64,000 nucleotides of DNA. Origin: Streptomyces hygroscopicus (GTDB lineage: Bacteria; Actinomycetota; Actinomycetes; Streptomycetales; Streptomycetaceae). Shown here in pieces: positions 55,526-63,001 of this stretch; the stretch's first letter is position 1, and each line of letters starts with the position of its first letter. The stretch spans positions 1 to 64,000 of the forward strand of contig NZ_LBMW01000006.1 in assembly GCF_026168105.1 (NCBI RefSeq), in the 5' to 3' direction. A program made the translations under genes and the position numbers. Under the pieces are notes generated by a model, which was not told the DNA's origin, made no database searches, and saw nothing but the letters and a program-made list of their open reading frames with translations.

Positions 55526-57082
55526 ATGGCAGTGATCCGTCAGGCCCGGCGACGACTGGCCGGGATCGGTGCGGCGGCCCTGGTCGTCGGCCTCGTTCCC
55601 GCCTTCACCGCTCAGGCGGCGCCGGGTCCCGAGGGCCCGATCCAGTACGCTGACGCGCCGAACGCGGTCGCCGACAGCTACATCGTCCTCCTCAAGCAGG
55701 GCGTCGCGGAGGCAGACTCCGACCGGGGGCGGGCGCTGGTCGCGAAGTACCACGCGACCATCGGGCGCACCTACGTCAAGGCGCTCAACGGGTACGCGAT
55801 CCACGCCGCCCGGGCCGATGCCAAGCGGTTCGCCGCCGATCCGGCCGTCGCCACCCTCGTCCAGAACCGCGTCCTGCACATCGACGCGACCCAGACCAAC
55901 CCGCCCTCCTGGGGCCTGGACCGCATCGACCAGAAGACCCTGCCGCTCAACGGCCGGTACACCTACCCCGACTCGGCCGGCCAGGGCGTGACCGCGTACA
56001 TCATCGACACCGGCGTACGCATCACGCACACCGACTTCGGGGGGCGCGCCTCGTACGGCTACGACGCCGTCGACAACGACAACGTCGCGCAGGACGGCAA
56101 CGGCCACGGCACGCACGTCGCGGGCACGGTCGCCGGATCCTCGTACGGCGTCGCCAAGAAGGCGAAGATCGTCGCCGTCCGCGTCCTCGACAATTCCGGT
56201 TCCGGGACCACCGACGAGGTCATCGCGGGCATCGACTGGGTGGCCCGGCACCGCAGCGGCCCCTCCGTCGCCAACATGTCCCTCGGGGGCACCGCCGACA
56301 GCGCGCTCGACACGGCCGTCCGCAACACCATCGCCTCCGGAGTCACCTTCGCGGTCGCCGCGGGCAACAGCAACGACGACGCCTCCGGATACTCGCCCGC
56401 CCGGGTCGGCGAGGCGATCACGGTCGGCGCCACCACATCGGGCGACGCGCGGGCCGGTTACTCCAACTACGGCTCGGTGCTCGACCTCTTCGCGCCGGGT
56501 TCCTCGATCAGGTCCACGTGGTACACCGGCGACACGGCGACGGCCACCCTGTCCGGTACGTCGATGGCCACCCCGCACGTGACGGGCGCGGCGGCCCTCT
56601 ACCTCGCGGACCATCCGACGGCCAACCCCGCGCAGGTGGCCTCCGCGCTGACGGGCGCGGCGTCGGGCGGGGTGGTCACCGACCCGGGAAGCGGCTCGCC
56701 CAACCGGCTGCTCAACGTCATCGGGGGCGCATCGCCCCGGCCGCGCTTCGAGAACACCAGGGACTACCCGATCAACGACAACTCCACCGTGGAGTCGCCG
56801 ATCACGGTCTCGGGGATCCCCGGCAAGGCGCCCTCGGCTCTCGGTGTCGAGGTGCACATCCAGCACACGTACATCGGCGACCTCCGGGTCCAGCTCATTG
56901 CGCCGGACGGTACGGCGTATCTGCTCAAGCCGTACGGAACCGGTGGCGGTACGCAGAACATCAACACGACCTACACCGTGAACGCCTCGACGAAGACGGC
57001 GAACGGCACCTGGAAGCTGAGGGTCGGCGACAACGCGACGTACGACACGGGGAAGATCGACTCCTGGGCGCTGCTGTTCTGA
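55526..57082 (+). CDS. Secreted subtilisin-like serine protease with P-domain
   Basis: A 518-aa preproenzyme. A signal peptide spans about 1-32 and an I9 propeptide inhibitor about 50-118. The S8 catalytic domain runs from about 125 to 385, with Asp161 (YIIDTGV), His194 (GHGTHVAG), oxyanion Asn281 (AAGNSNDD) and Ser346 (LSGTSMATP). A C-terminal proprotein-convertase P-domain covers about 405-518 (FENTRDYPINDNSTVESPI, HTYIGDLRVQLIAPDGT). A CAGGAGGACC ribosome-binding site supports ATG 55526. It is an extracellular protease for protein scavenging or processing, of a type common in Streptomyces. Confidence 0.95.
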   Translation: MAVIRQARRRLAGIGAAALVVGLVPAFTAQAAPGPEGPIQYADAPNAVADSYIVLLKQGVAEADSDRGRALVAKYHATIGRTYVKALNGYAIHAARADAKRFAADPAVATLVQNRVLHIDATQTNPPSWGLDRIDQKTLPLNGRYTYPDSAGQGVTAYIIDTGVRITHTDFGGRASYGYDAVDNDNVAQDGNGHGTHVAGTVAGSSYGVAKKAKIVAVRVLDNSGSGTTDEVIAGIDWVARHRSGPSVANMSLGGTADSALDTAVRNTIASGVTFAVAAGNSNDDASGYSPARVGEAITVGATTSGDARAGYSNYGSVLDLFAPGSSIRSTWYTGDTATATLSGTSMATPHVTGAAALYLADHPTANPAQVASALTGAASGGVVTDPGSGSPNRLLNVIGGASPRPRFENTRDYPINDNSTVESPITVSGIPGKAPSALGVEVHIQHTYIGDLRVQLIAPDGTAYLLKPYGTGGGTQNINTTYTVNASTKTANGTWKLRVGDNATYDTGKIDSWALLF

Positions 57083-57135
57083 GCGGCGTTGAGCCCGATC
57101 ACTGGCCGCAAAGCTCTGGGTTCTGTCATGTCCGC

Positions 57136-57147
57136 ATCCATATGGAT
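57136..57147. promoter_or_regulatory. 12-bp perfect palindrome between protease and GntR genes
   Basis: ATCCATATGGAT is perfectly palindromic and lies 200 nt before the GntR start, in a gap of 268 bp. A TGTACA core (57327-57332) lies closer to the start. Either may be an operator for the GntR regulator. Confidence 0.35.
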
Positions 57148-57350
57148 CGGGGGCGGCAGCGGGGGCGCCGGGCGCGGTGACGGACGTCGGCAAGGAGGTG
57201 TGACGGCGGCTATAGCGGGGAGAAAGTGCCTGGGTAAAGCCCTCGGTAGTCCCAAGTCATCACATCGAGTGATTCTCTGGCCTGCACTTGCGTGGCACAA
57301 CCCACGGTTGCCACGCTGTTGCTGTCTGTACAAGCTGATGGGAGCGGCCA

Positions 57351-58103
57351 GTGACTTTCGGTGAGCAGCCGGCGTATCTGCGTGTCGCGGGTGATCTCCG
57401 CAAGAAGATCGTCGACGGATCGCTGCCACCGCACACCCGCCTCCCGTCCCAGGCCCGCATCCGCGAGGAGTACGGCGTCTCGGACACGGTCGCCCTGGAG
57501 GCGCGAAAAGTACTGATGGCCGAGGGCCTGGTGGAGGGTCGCTCCGGGTCGGGCACGTATGTCCGGGAGAGGCCGGTGCCGCGGCGGATCGCCCGCTCCG
57601 GATACCGCCCGGAGAGCGGCGCCACCCCGTTCCGCCAGGAACAGGCGGACGTCACCGCGCGCGGCACCTGGGAGTCGCGCAGCGAACAGACGGAGGCGAG
57701 CGGTGCCATCGCCGAGCGGCTCGCCATCCAGCCGGGCGACCGCGTGATGTGCACGAAGTACGTGTTCCGGGACGCGGGTGACGCGATGATGCTCTCCACC
57801 TCCTGGGAGCCGCTCGCCGTGACCGGCCGCACCCCCGTCATGCTTCCCGAGGAGGGGCCGCTCGGCGGCATGGGCGTCGTCGAGCGCATGGCGGCCATCG
57901 ACGTGGTCGTGGACAACGTCACGGAGGAGGTCGGTGCCCGCCCCGGCCTCGCGGAGGAGCTGATGGCGCTGGGCGGTGTCCCCGGTCATGTGGTGCTGGT
58001 GATCCAGCGGACCTACTACGCCTCGGGCCGCCCGGTGGAAACGGCGGACGTGGTGGTGCCGGCGGACCGGTACCGGGTGGCGTATCACCTGCCGGTGAAG
58101 TAG
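57351..58103 (+). CDS. GntR-family regulator, HutC/UTRA subfamily
   Basis: A 250-aa regulator. The N-terminal winged helix-turn-helix spans about 5-72 (AYLRVAGDLRKKIVDGSLPP, RLPSQARIREEYGVSDTVAL, VEGRSGSGTYVRERP). The UTRA effector domain spans about 95-248, with ASGAIAERLAIQPGDRVMCT and TYYASGRPVETADVVVPADR. The GTG start at 57351 follows a GGGAG site. UTRA regulators sense small metabolites such as histidine derivatives or amino sugars. The ligand is unknown, and no obvious target operon adjoins it. Confidence 0.93.
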   Translation: MTFGEQPAYLRVAGDLRKKIVDGSLPPHTRLPSQARIREEYGVSDTVALEARKVLMAEGLVEGRSGSGTYVRERPVPRRIARSGYRPESGATPFRQEQADVTARGTWESRSEQTEASGAIAERLAIQPGDRVMCTKYVFRDAGDAMMLSTSWEPLAVTGRTPVMLPEEGPLGGMGVVERMAAIDVVVDNVTEEVGARPGLAEELMALGGVPGHVVLVIQRTYYASGRPVETADVVVPADRYRVAYHLPVK

Positions 58104-58478
58104 CGGGACCGGGGCCTTCCTCCCCGGGAGTGGAGCGAGGCCGATCCTCCCTTCAACGACGCCTCGTCATAACGGACTTGTGCCGCATCTGCCGTCAAGG
58201 GCCGAGGCTTGAGGGTCAGGGCTGTGCGCGCGGTTGCAATCCGGCCGTTCTCCCGTCCGCCGTCCCGGTCGCCCTCTGCTCATCTGCGTGCGCCGGGGGC
58301 GTACTGAACGGTGCGTTCGACGGCGTGCGCCCCCTTCGGCATGGCCGGTTGCGTATCTCTTTGTGAAAAGTCGTATTCGCTGCGTGAAGGTTAGGCGTAG
58401 GCTCGGGCATATGCGCAGCGCGGTTTCCTTGGTGGGCGGGGCGGCGCGAGGGCCGGGGACAGGAAGTGGAGGGGCGCG
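58104..58478. other. Intergenic stretch without a gene
   Basis: No coding frame with family similarity was found. An A+T-richer patch at about 58360-58410 (with TTGTGA and TAGGCT elements) may hold the promoter of the small gene at 58479, whose GTGGAGGGG site lies at its end. Confidence 0.45.
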
Positions 58479-58661
58479 ATGAACGACAACACGGTCACTC
58501 TTCCCTGGCTCGTCATACGGCAGGACGACAACGGCAACCGCTACCGCGTGGGCAGGTACGCGACCCGAGCCGAGGCGCAGAAGATCGTGGACAGCCTCGA
58601 CGACCGAGCCCACAAACAGCTCTACTGGGTCGAACGCGTCGGGCATCACGGAGGCAAGTGA
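58479..58661 (+). CDS. Small SPOR-like protein
   Basis: A 60-aa protein. WLVIRQDDNGNRYRVGRYAT, RAEAQKIVDSLDDRAHKQLY and WVERVG have the beta-alpha-beta pattern of SPOR-like modules, which bind denuded peptidoglycan in larger proteins. Here there is no membrane or signal segment, so a cytoplasmic role is more likely. A GGAGGGG ribosome-binding site precedes the ATG. Similar stand-alone 60-residue proteins are widespread in Streptomyces, but their function is unknown. Confidence 0.82.
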   Translation: MNDNTVTLPWLVIRQDDNGNRYRVGRYATRAEAQKIVDSLDDRAHKQLYWVERVGHHGGK

Positions 58662-58714
58662 GGGGGCCCGGACCCGGTGTGTGATCCGTCGTGTGCTCCC
58701 GTAGGCTCCGGCGC

Positions 58715-59113
58715 ATGACGCAACCGATCGTGGTGGTCGGAGCGGCCGTGCTGAGCGGTGGCCGCCTCCTGGCCGCCCGCCGCAGTGCGCCCCCGGAGCT
58801 CGCCGGACGCTGGGAGCTGCCCGGCGGCAAGGTGGAACCCGGCGAGGCCCCCGAGCACGCGCTCGCGCGCGAGCTGCTCGAGGAGCTCGGCGTGACGGCC
58901 CAGCCCGTCGAGCGCGTACCGGGGGAGTGGCCCCTGAAGCCGGGATACGTCCTGCGGGTCTGGACCGTACGCCTCCTCGCCGGCACCCCCGAGCCCCTGG
59001 AGGACCACGACCGGCTGCGCTGGCTGACTCCCGATGAGATCTGGGACGTGGACTGGCTCGAGCAGGACGTTCCGGCGGTCAAGGCGCTGCTGGCCCTGGT
59101 GAAGCGGCTGTGA
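58715..59113 (+). CDS. NUDIX hydrolase (MutT-like)
   Basis: A 132-aa NUDIX protein. The box GGKVEPGEAPEHALARELLE followed by ELG (residues 35-57) satisfies GX5EX7REUXEEXGU. The N-terminal strand IVVVGAAVLSGGRLLAARRS and the late motif RLRWLTPDEIWDVDWLEQD resemble MutT/CTP-pyrophosphohydrolase members. It probably removes oxidised or excess nucleotides such as 8-oxo-dGTP or 5-methyl-CTP. The substrate is inferred from family resemblance. ATG at 58715 is chosen. Confidence 0.9.
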   Translation: MTQPIVVVGAAVLSGGRLLAARRSAPPELAGRWELPGGKVEPGEAPEHALARELLEELGVTAQPVERVPGEWPLKPGYVLRVWTVRLLAGTPEPLEDHDRLRWLTPDEIWDVDWLEQDVPAVKALLALVKRL

Positions 59114-59168
59114 CTCCTTTCCGGCGCCGTCCGGCTCGTTCCCGGCCGGGGAAGCCCGGTGGACGGCA

Positions 59169-59275
59169 GGGAATCCGACCGAGGCAGCCGAGCGGAATAT
59201 ACGGAATCCGACCGATCCGCGTGGAATGTACGGGATTCGGGCGAGTCGGCCGTGTGAAATGCATGGAATCGGTAA
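59169..59275. repeat. Degenerate ~30-bp direct repeats
   Basis: Between the NUDIX gene and the next gene (396 bp) lie three to four diverged copies of a 29-35-bp unit. GGAATATACGGAATCCGACC (59194), GGAATGTACGGGATTCGGG (59223) and GAAATGCATGGAATCGG (59256) align, with a partial copy at 59169. Many copies include the quasi-palindrome CGGAATCCG. The rest of the gap (59276-59509) has no supported gene. Confidence 0.6.
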
Positions 59276-59509
59276 AAGCTGTGCGTGCGTTGTGAGCGGG
59301 GCTCGTGAGATCGCGTGCTGGATCACGCGTACGTCCCCCACCTCCGACGTGCGGGAAACGCGCCCATCGACGCTCCGGATCATGGTCCGGCTGCCTGGGT
59401 GAGACCTGGGGGCGGCGTGGCGCATGGTGTTCCAGGGGCTGGCGTCCCATACGCCGTTCGTGCCACAGTGCGCCCCAGTGCGCGGTAAGGCGCCATCGAT
59501 ATCGGGTAT

Positions 59510-59968
59510 GTGCCCATTAACCCCACGAAACCAGACGTGGGTGGGCTTCTGGCCTGGGAAGTGATCGGCGTGCTCGACACCCAAGGCGAAAGCGCCGAGT
59601 GGACGTTCCCCGCTGACCCCGGTGCGGTCCGGACTGCCCGTGCCGTCGTCCGGGGCCAGCTGCGCAACTGGGGGCTCGAGGAGGTCGGGGACGTCACCGC
59701 ACTGCTGGTCAGCGAGCTCGTGACCAACGCCCTGCGGCATGCCACGGGTCCCATCGGCGTCCGGCTCGTCCGCCCCGCGGGGCCCGCCACCTGTCTGCTC
59801 GTCGAGGTGTCCGACCCGAGTCCCGCCCCACCTCGTAAGCGCACCGCCCACTCCGAGGACGAGGACGGCCGTGGGCTCCAGTTGGTCGCCCACTCCTCGC
59901 GCCGCTGGGGGACCCGGCCGGCGAACTCCGGGAAGACGGTCTGGTTCGAGCTGGCGCTTCCCGGCTGA
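59510..59968 (+). CDS. Stand-alone anti-sigma-type kinase (RsbW-like HATPase)
   Basis: A 152-aa GHKL-fold protein. WTFPADPGAVRTARAVVRGQ, the N-box LLVSELVTNALRHATGP near 65-81, and the G-boxes VEVSDPSPAPP and DEDGRGLQLVAHSSRRWGTR are typical of Streptomyces single-domain ATPases that bind sigma factors or phosphorylate STAS proteins. It is the same domain type as the tails of four phosphatases in this window. The phosphatase at 60392 lies about 420 bp downstream, so a functional pair is plausible. The start is a GTG at 59510. Confidence 0.9.
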   Translation: MPINPTKPDVGGLLAWEVIGVLDTQGESAEWTFPADPGAVRTARAVVRGQLRNWGLEEVGDVTALLVSELVTNALRHATGPIGVRLVRPAGPATCLLVEVSDPSPAPPRKRTAHSEDEDGRGLQLVAHSSRRWGTRPANSGKTVWFELALPG

Positions 59969-59984
59969 CTGCGACTTCCCGGCT

Positions 59985-60074
59985 CGGCGACTTCGCGGCT
60001 CCGCAGCTCGGCGACTTCGCGGCTCCGCAGCTCGGCGACTTCGCGGCTCCGCAGCTCGGCGACTTCGCGACTCC
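59985..60074. repeat. Perfect 24-bp tandem repeat (3.75 copies)
   Basis: Three identical 24-bp units (59985-60008, 60009-60032, 60033-60056) beginning CGGCGACTTCGCGGCTCC are followed by a partial fourth with one change (60057-60074). They begin 17 nt after the kinase gene stop. The rest of the 423-bp gap to the next gene is without coding evidence and probably holds its promoter. Confidence 0.9.
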
Positions 60075-60391
60075 CCGCCTCTGCTGCTCCGTCTTTCCTG
60101 GTCCGTGGCTCCGCGACTGCGCGGTTCATGGCGGAGACCCCGACGGGGCACGGCTCATGGGGGGCGCACGGTGACCGAATGGATCACGCCAGGGGTAACG
60201 GAAGCAGTCTTTGGTTCGACCGGGCATCACCTGGTTAGAAGACTGGGAGTATGACCCGGCCGGTCCGAAACACATCGGGACCGTGCTGTGATCGTGAACA
60301 CCGTGTTGTGCGGCACCGTAGTGCTGGATACTGCGGGCAGCCGCCCCCGGTGACGGGTGCCGGACGCGGTGAGCTGGAGGGGACGGTTCGC

Positions 60392-63001
60392 GTGAGCGAG
60401 ATACCAGCGAAGGCCACGGAGTCCGAGGACCCGTCGGGCGGCGCGAGGGCTGAGGCCGCGGTCGATTCCGACGCGGCCACCGACCCGCGTGATGCGGCGA
60501 GCGGCATGATGTGGCAGAGCAGTCCGCCCGGCTCCATCTACGACTACATCAAGGTCGCCTCGTTCTCCCTCGGCCCCGACGGGCACGTCGACCAGTGGAG
60601 CCTTCGCGCCGAACAGCTCTTCGGCCTCAGCGCCGAGCGGGCCGTGGGCATGGACCCCATCGAGGTGTTCGTCGCCCCGGAGTTGCGCGAGCGCGGCCAG
60701 CGCAAGATGGCCGAAATCCTCGACGGCCGGGAGTGGACGGGCGTCATTCCCTTCCGCAGGCCCGATGCCGAGCGGACCGACGGGCTCGCCGAGGTCTATG
60801 TGATGCCCACCACGACGGAGGACGGCGAACGGGCCGCCGTGTGCATCATCGTCGACGTCCGCACGCTGCGTAGCATCGAGACCGACCTCGCCGCCTCGCA
60901 GGCGATATTCGGTCAATCTCCTTTCGGCTTCCTGCTGATCGACGCCGACCTGCGGGTACGGCGCGCCAACCAGCGGTTCGCCTCCACGTTCGGCGGTACC
61001 CCCGACGACCACCGTGGCCGTTCGGTCCACGACTATCTGCAGTCCCCGGAGGCGGAACGCGTCGCCGCGACGCTGCGGCGCGTCCTGGAGACCGGCGAGT
61101 CGATCACGGACATGCACGTCACGGGCTTCATCCCCGACTGCGACGAGCGCAAGCACTGGTCCGTCAACCTCTACCGCGTGCACAGCGGCAGCGGCCGTCC
61201 CATCGGCATCGCGTGGCTGGGAACCGACATCACCTCCCGGCGCGCCGCCGCCCGCGAGGCTGCCGCCGCCCGCCGCAACCTCGCCCTCCTGAACGAGGCC
61301 GGCGCGCGCATAGGCAACTCGCTCGACCTGGAGACCACCGCGCGCGAACTCCTCGACGTGGTCGTCCCCGGCTTCTGCGACCTCGCCACCGTCGACCTCT
61401 ACCAGGGACTCCTGGTCGGCGACGAGACCCCGCCGGGCCTGGCCGACGGCAGCGCCGAACTGCGCCGCGTCGCGTTCGCCAGCGCGATCTCGGACGCGCC
61501 CTTCGCCGGCGGACCCACGCCCGTCGCCGTGGGCGCCGTCCACCATTTCTCCTTCAACTCGCCCTGTGCGGACGCCCTGCGCACCGCCCGGCCCCGGCAC
61601 ATCCCCGCGGAGGACGGAGGCCTGATCCAGTCCACGCTCGCGGTGCCGATGGTCGCGCACGACACCGTGGTCGGCCTCGCCCAGTTCTCCCGGGCGAAGG
61701 GCAGCGAGCCGTTCGGGGAGCGCGACCGCGCGCTCGCCGTGGAACTGGCCGCGCGCGCCGCGGTCTGCATCGACAACGCGCGCCTGTACCGCCGCGAACA
61801 CGAACGTGCGCTGATACTGCAACGATCCCTGCTGCCGCCGGGCGACCCGGAGGCCTCCGGCCTGGACATCGCCTGCCGCTATCTGCCGGGCAACGCGGCC
61901 ACGGGGCGGCCGAGCGAGGTCGGCGGCGACTGGTTCGACGTCATCGAACTGCCCGGCCACCGCACGGCGTTGGTCGTGGGCGACGTCATGGGCCGGGGTC
62001 TGCGGGCCGCTGTCGCCATGGGTGAACTCCGCACGGCTGTACGGACGCTGGCGCAGCTCGACCTCGAACCGGCCGAAGTCCTCGCGCAATTGGACGAGAT
62101 CGCGCGCGGCCTCGGTGCCCCCGGCGGCGTCCAGCAGGCCACCCGCGCCGCCCGTCGCCCCCGCGAGGCGGACCTGTCCGAGGTCTACCTCGCGACCTGT
62201 GTGTACGCGGTCTACGACTCGGTGACGCGTCGCTGCACCTTCGCCAACGCGGGGCATCTGCCGCCGGTGCTCGTCGAGCCGGGGGAGTCCGCGCTGATGC
62301 TGGACGTGCCGCCCGGGATGCCGCTCGGCGTGGGCGGGGAGCCGTTCGAGGAGGTGGAGGTCGAACTGCCGGAGGGCGCGCTGCTGGCGCTCTACACGGA
62401 CGGCCTCGTCGAGTCCCGCGACCATCCCCTGGACGAGGGCCTGCAGGCGTTCGTCGGGGCGCTCACCGACCCCTCCCGGCCGCTGGAGGACGTCTGCGAC
62501 CACGTGCTCAACACCCTCGACACCCACCATGGCGAGGACGACATCGCGTTGCTGATGGCACGTGTGCAGGGCCTCCCGGCCGGGTCCGTCGGCGACTGGA
62601 CGCTGCCGCGCGAGCCGCGGAGCGTGGGCCGGGCCCGGGAGTTCGCGCGCGGCCAACTGCTCGCCTGGGATCTGGAACCGCTGGTGGACACGGCGGAGCT
62701 GCTGGTCAGCGAGCTGGTGACCAATGCCCTGCGGTACGGCGAGGGCGAGATCAGATTGCGGCTGCTGCTCGACCGGACGCTGGTGTGCGAGGTGTGGGAC
62801 TCGGGGCTGGTCCAGCCGCGCCGCCGCCGCGCCCGGGACACGGACGAGGGAGGCCGCGGGCTGCAACTGGTCGGGCTGCTCTCCGCTGCCTGGGGGTCCC
62901 GCCGTACGCCGCGCGGCAAGACGGTGTGGTTCGAACTGCCGTTGCCCGGTGGGGAGAACGGGATCGCGGACCCGGCGGAAGCGTTGCTCAGCCTGTTCTA
63001 G
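60392..63001 (+). CDS. PAS-PAS-GAF-PP2C-kinase regulator
   Basis: An 869-aa cytoplasmic regulator. A disordered acidic N-terminus (about 1-45) precedes PAS 1 (about 52-160), PAS 2 (about 168-285; FGQSPFGFLLIDADLRVRRA) and GAF (about 300-485). PP2C/SpoIIE follows (about 490-730, with GGDWFDVIELPG, VGDVMGRG, LLALYTDGLVES and GEDDIALLMAR all intact), then a C-terminal HATPase (about 740-860, ELLVSELVTNALRYG, EGGRGLQLVGLLS). GTG at 60392 with an upstream GGAGGGG is chosen. Its last 14 nt overlap the convergent TPM-type gene. It is predicted to control anti-sigma antagonists in response to two or three signals. Confidence 0.92.
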   Translation: MSEIPAKATESEDPSGGARAEAAVDSDAATDPRDAASGMMWQSSPPGSIYDYIKVASFSLGPDGHVDQWSLRAEQLFGLSAERAVGMDPIEVFVAPELRERGQRKMAEILDGREWTGVIPFRRPDAERTDGLAEVYVMPTTTEDGERAAVCIIVDVRTLRSIETDLAASQAIFGQSPFGFLLIDADLRVRRANQRFASTFGGTPDDHRGRSVHDYLQSPEAERVAATLRRVLETGESITDMHVTGFIPDCDERKHWSVNLYRVHSGSGRPIGIAWLGTDITSRRAAAREAAAARRNLALLNEAGARIGNSLDLETTARELLDVVVPGFCDLATVDLYQGLLVGDETPPGLADGSAELRRVAFASAISDAPFAGGPTPVAVGAVHHFSFNSPCADALRTARPRHIPAEDGGLIQSTLAVPMVAHDTVVGLAQFSRAKGSEPFGERDRALAVELAARAAVCIDNARLYRREHERALILQRSLLPPGDPEASGLDIACRYLPGNAATGRPSEVGGDWFDVIELPGHRTALVVGDVMGRGLRAAVAMGELRTAVRTLAQLDLEPAEVLAQLDEIARGLGAPGGVQQATRAARRPREADLSEVYLATCVYAVYDSVTRRCTFANAGHLPPVLVEPGESALMLDVPPGMPLGVGGEPFEEVEVELPEGALLALYTDGLVESRDHPLDEGLQAFVGALTDPSRPLEDVCDHVLNTLDTHHGEDDIALLMARVQGLPAGSVGDWTLPREPRSVGRAREFARGQLLAWDLEPLVDTAELLVSELVTNALRYGEGEIRLRLLLDRTLVCEVWDSGLVQPRRRRARDTDEGGRGLQLVGLLSAAWGSRRTPRGKTVWFELPLPGGENGIADPAEALLSLF

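Noticed and set aside
59169..60074. Possible CRISPR array formed by the short repeats
   Set aside because: Units are contiguous or degenerate without unique spacers of regular length, and no cas gene is near.
58646..60151. A 501-codon minus-strand frame containing repeated Ser-Arg-Arg-Ala and Arg-Ile-Pro motifs
   Set aside because: The peptide repeats only reflect the two DNA repeat arrays. The frame also runs antisense to the NUDIX and kinase genes.
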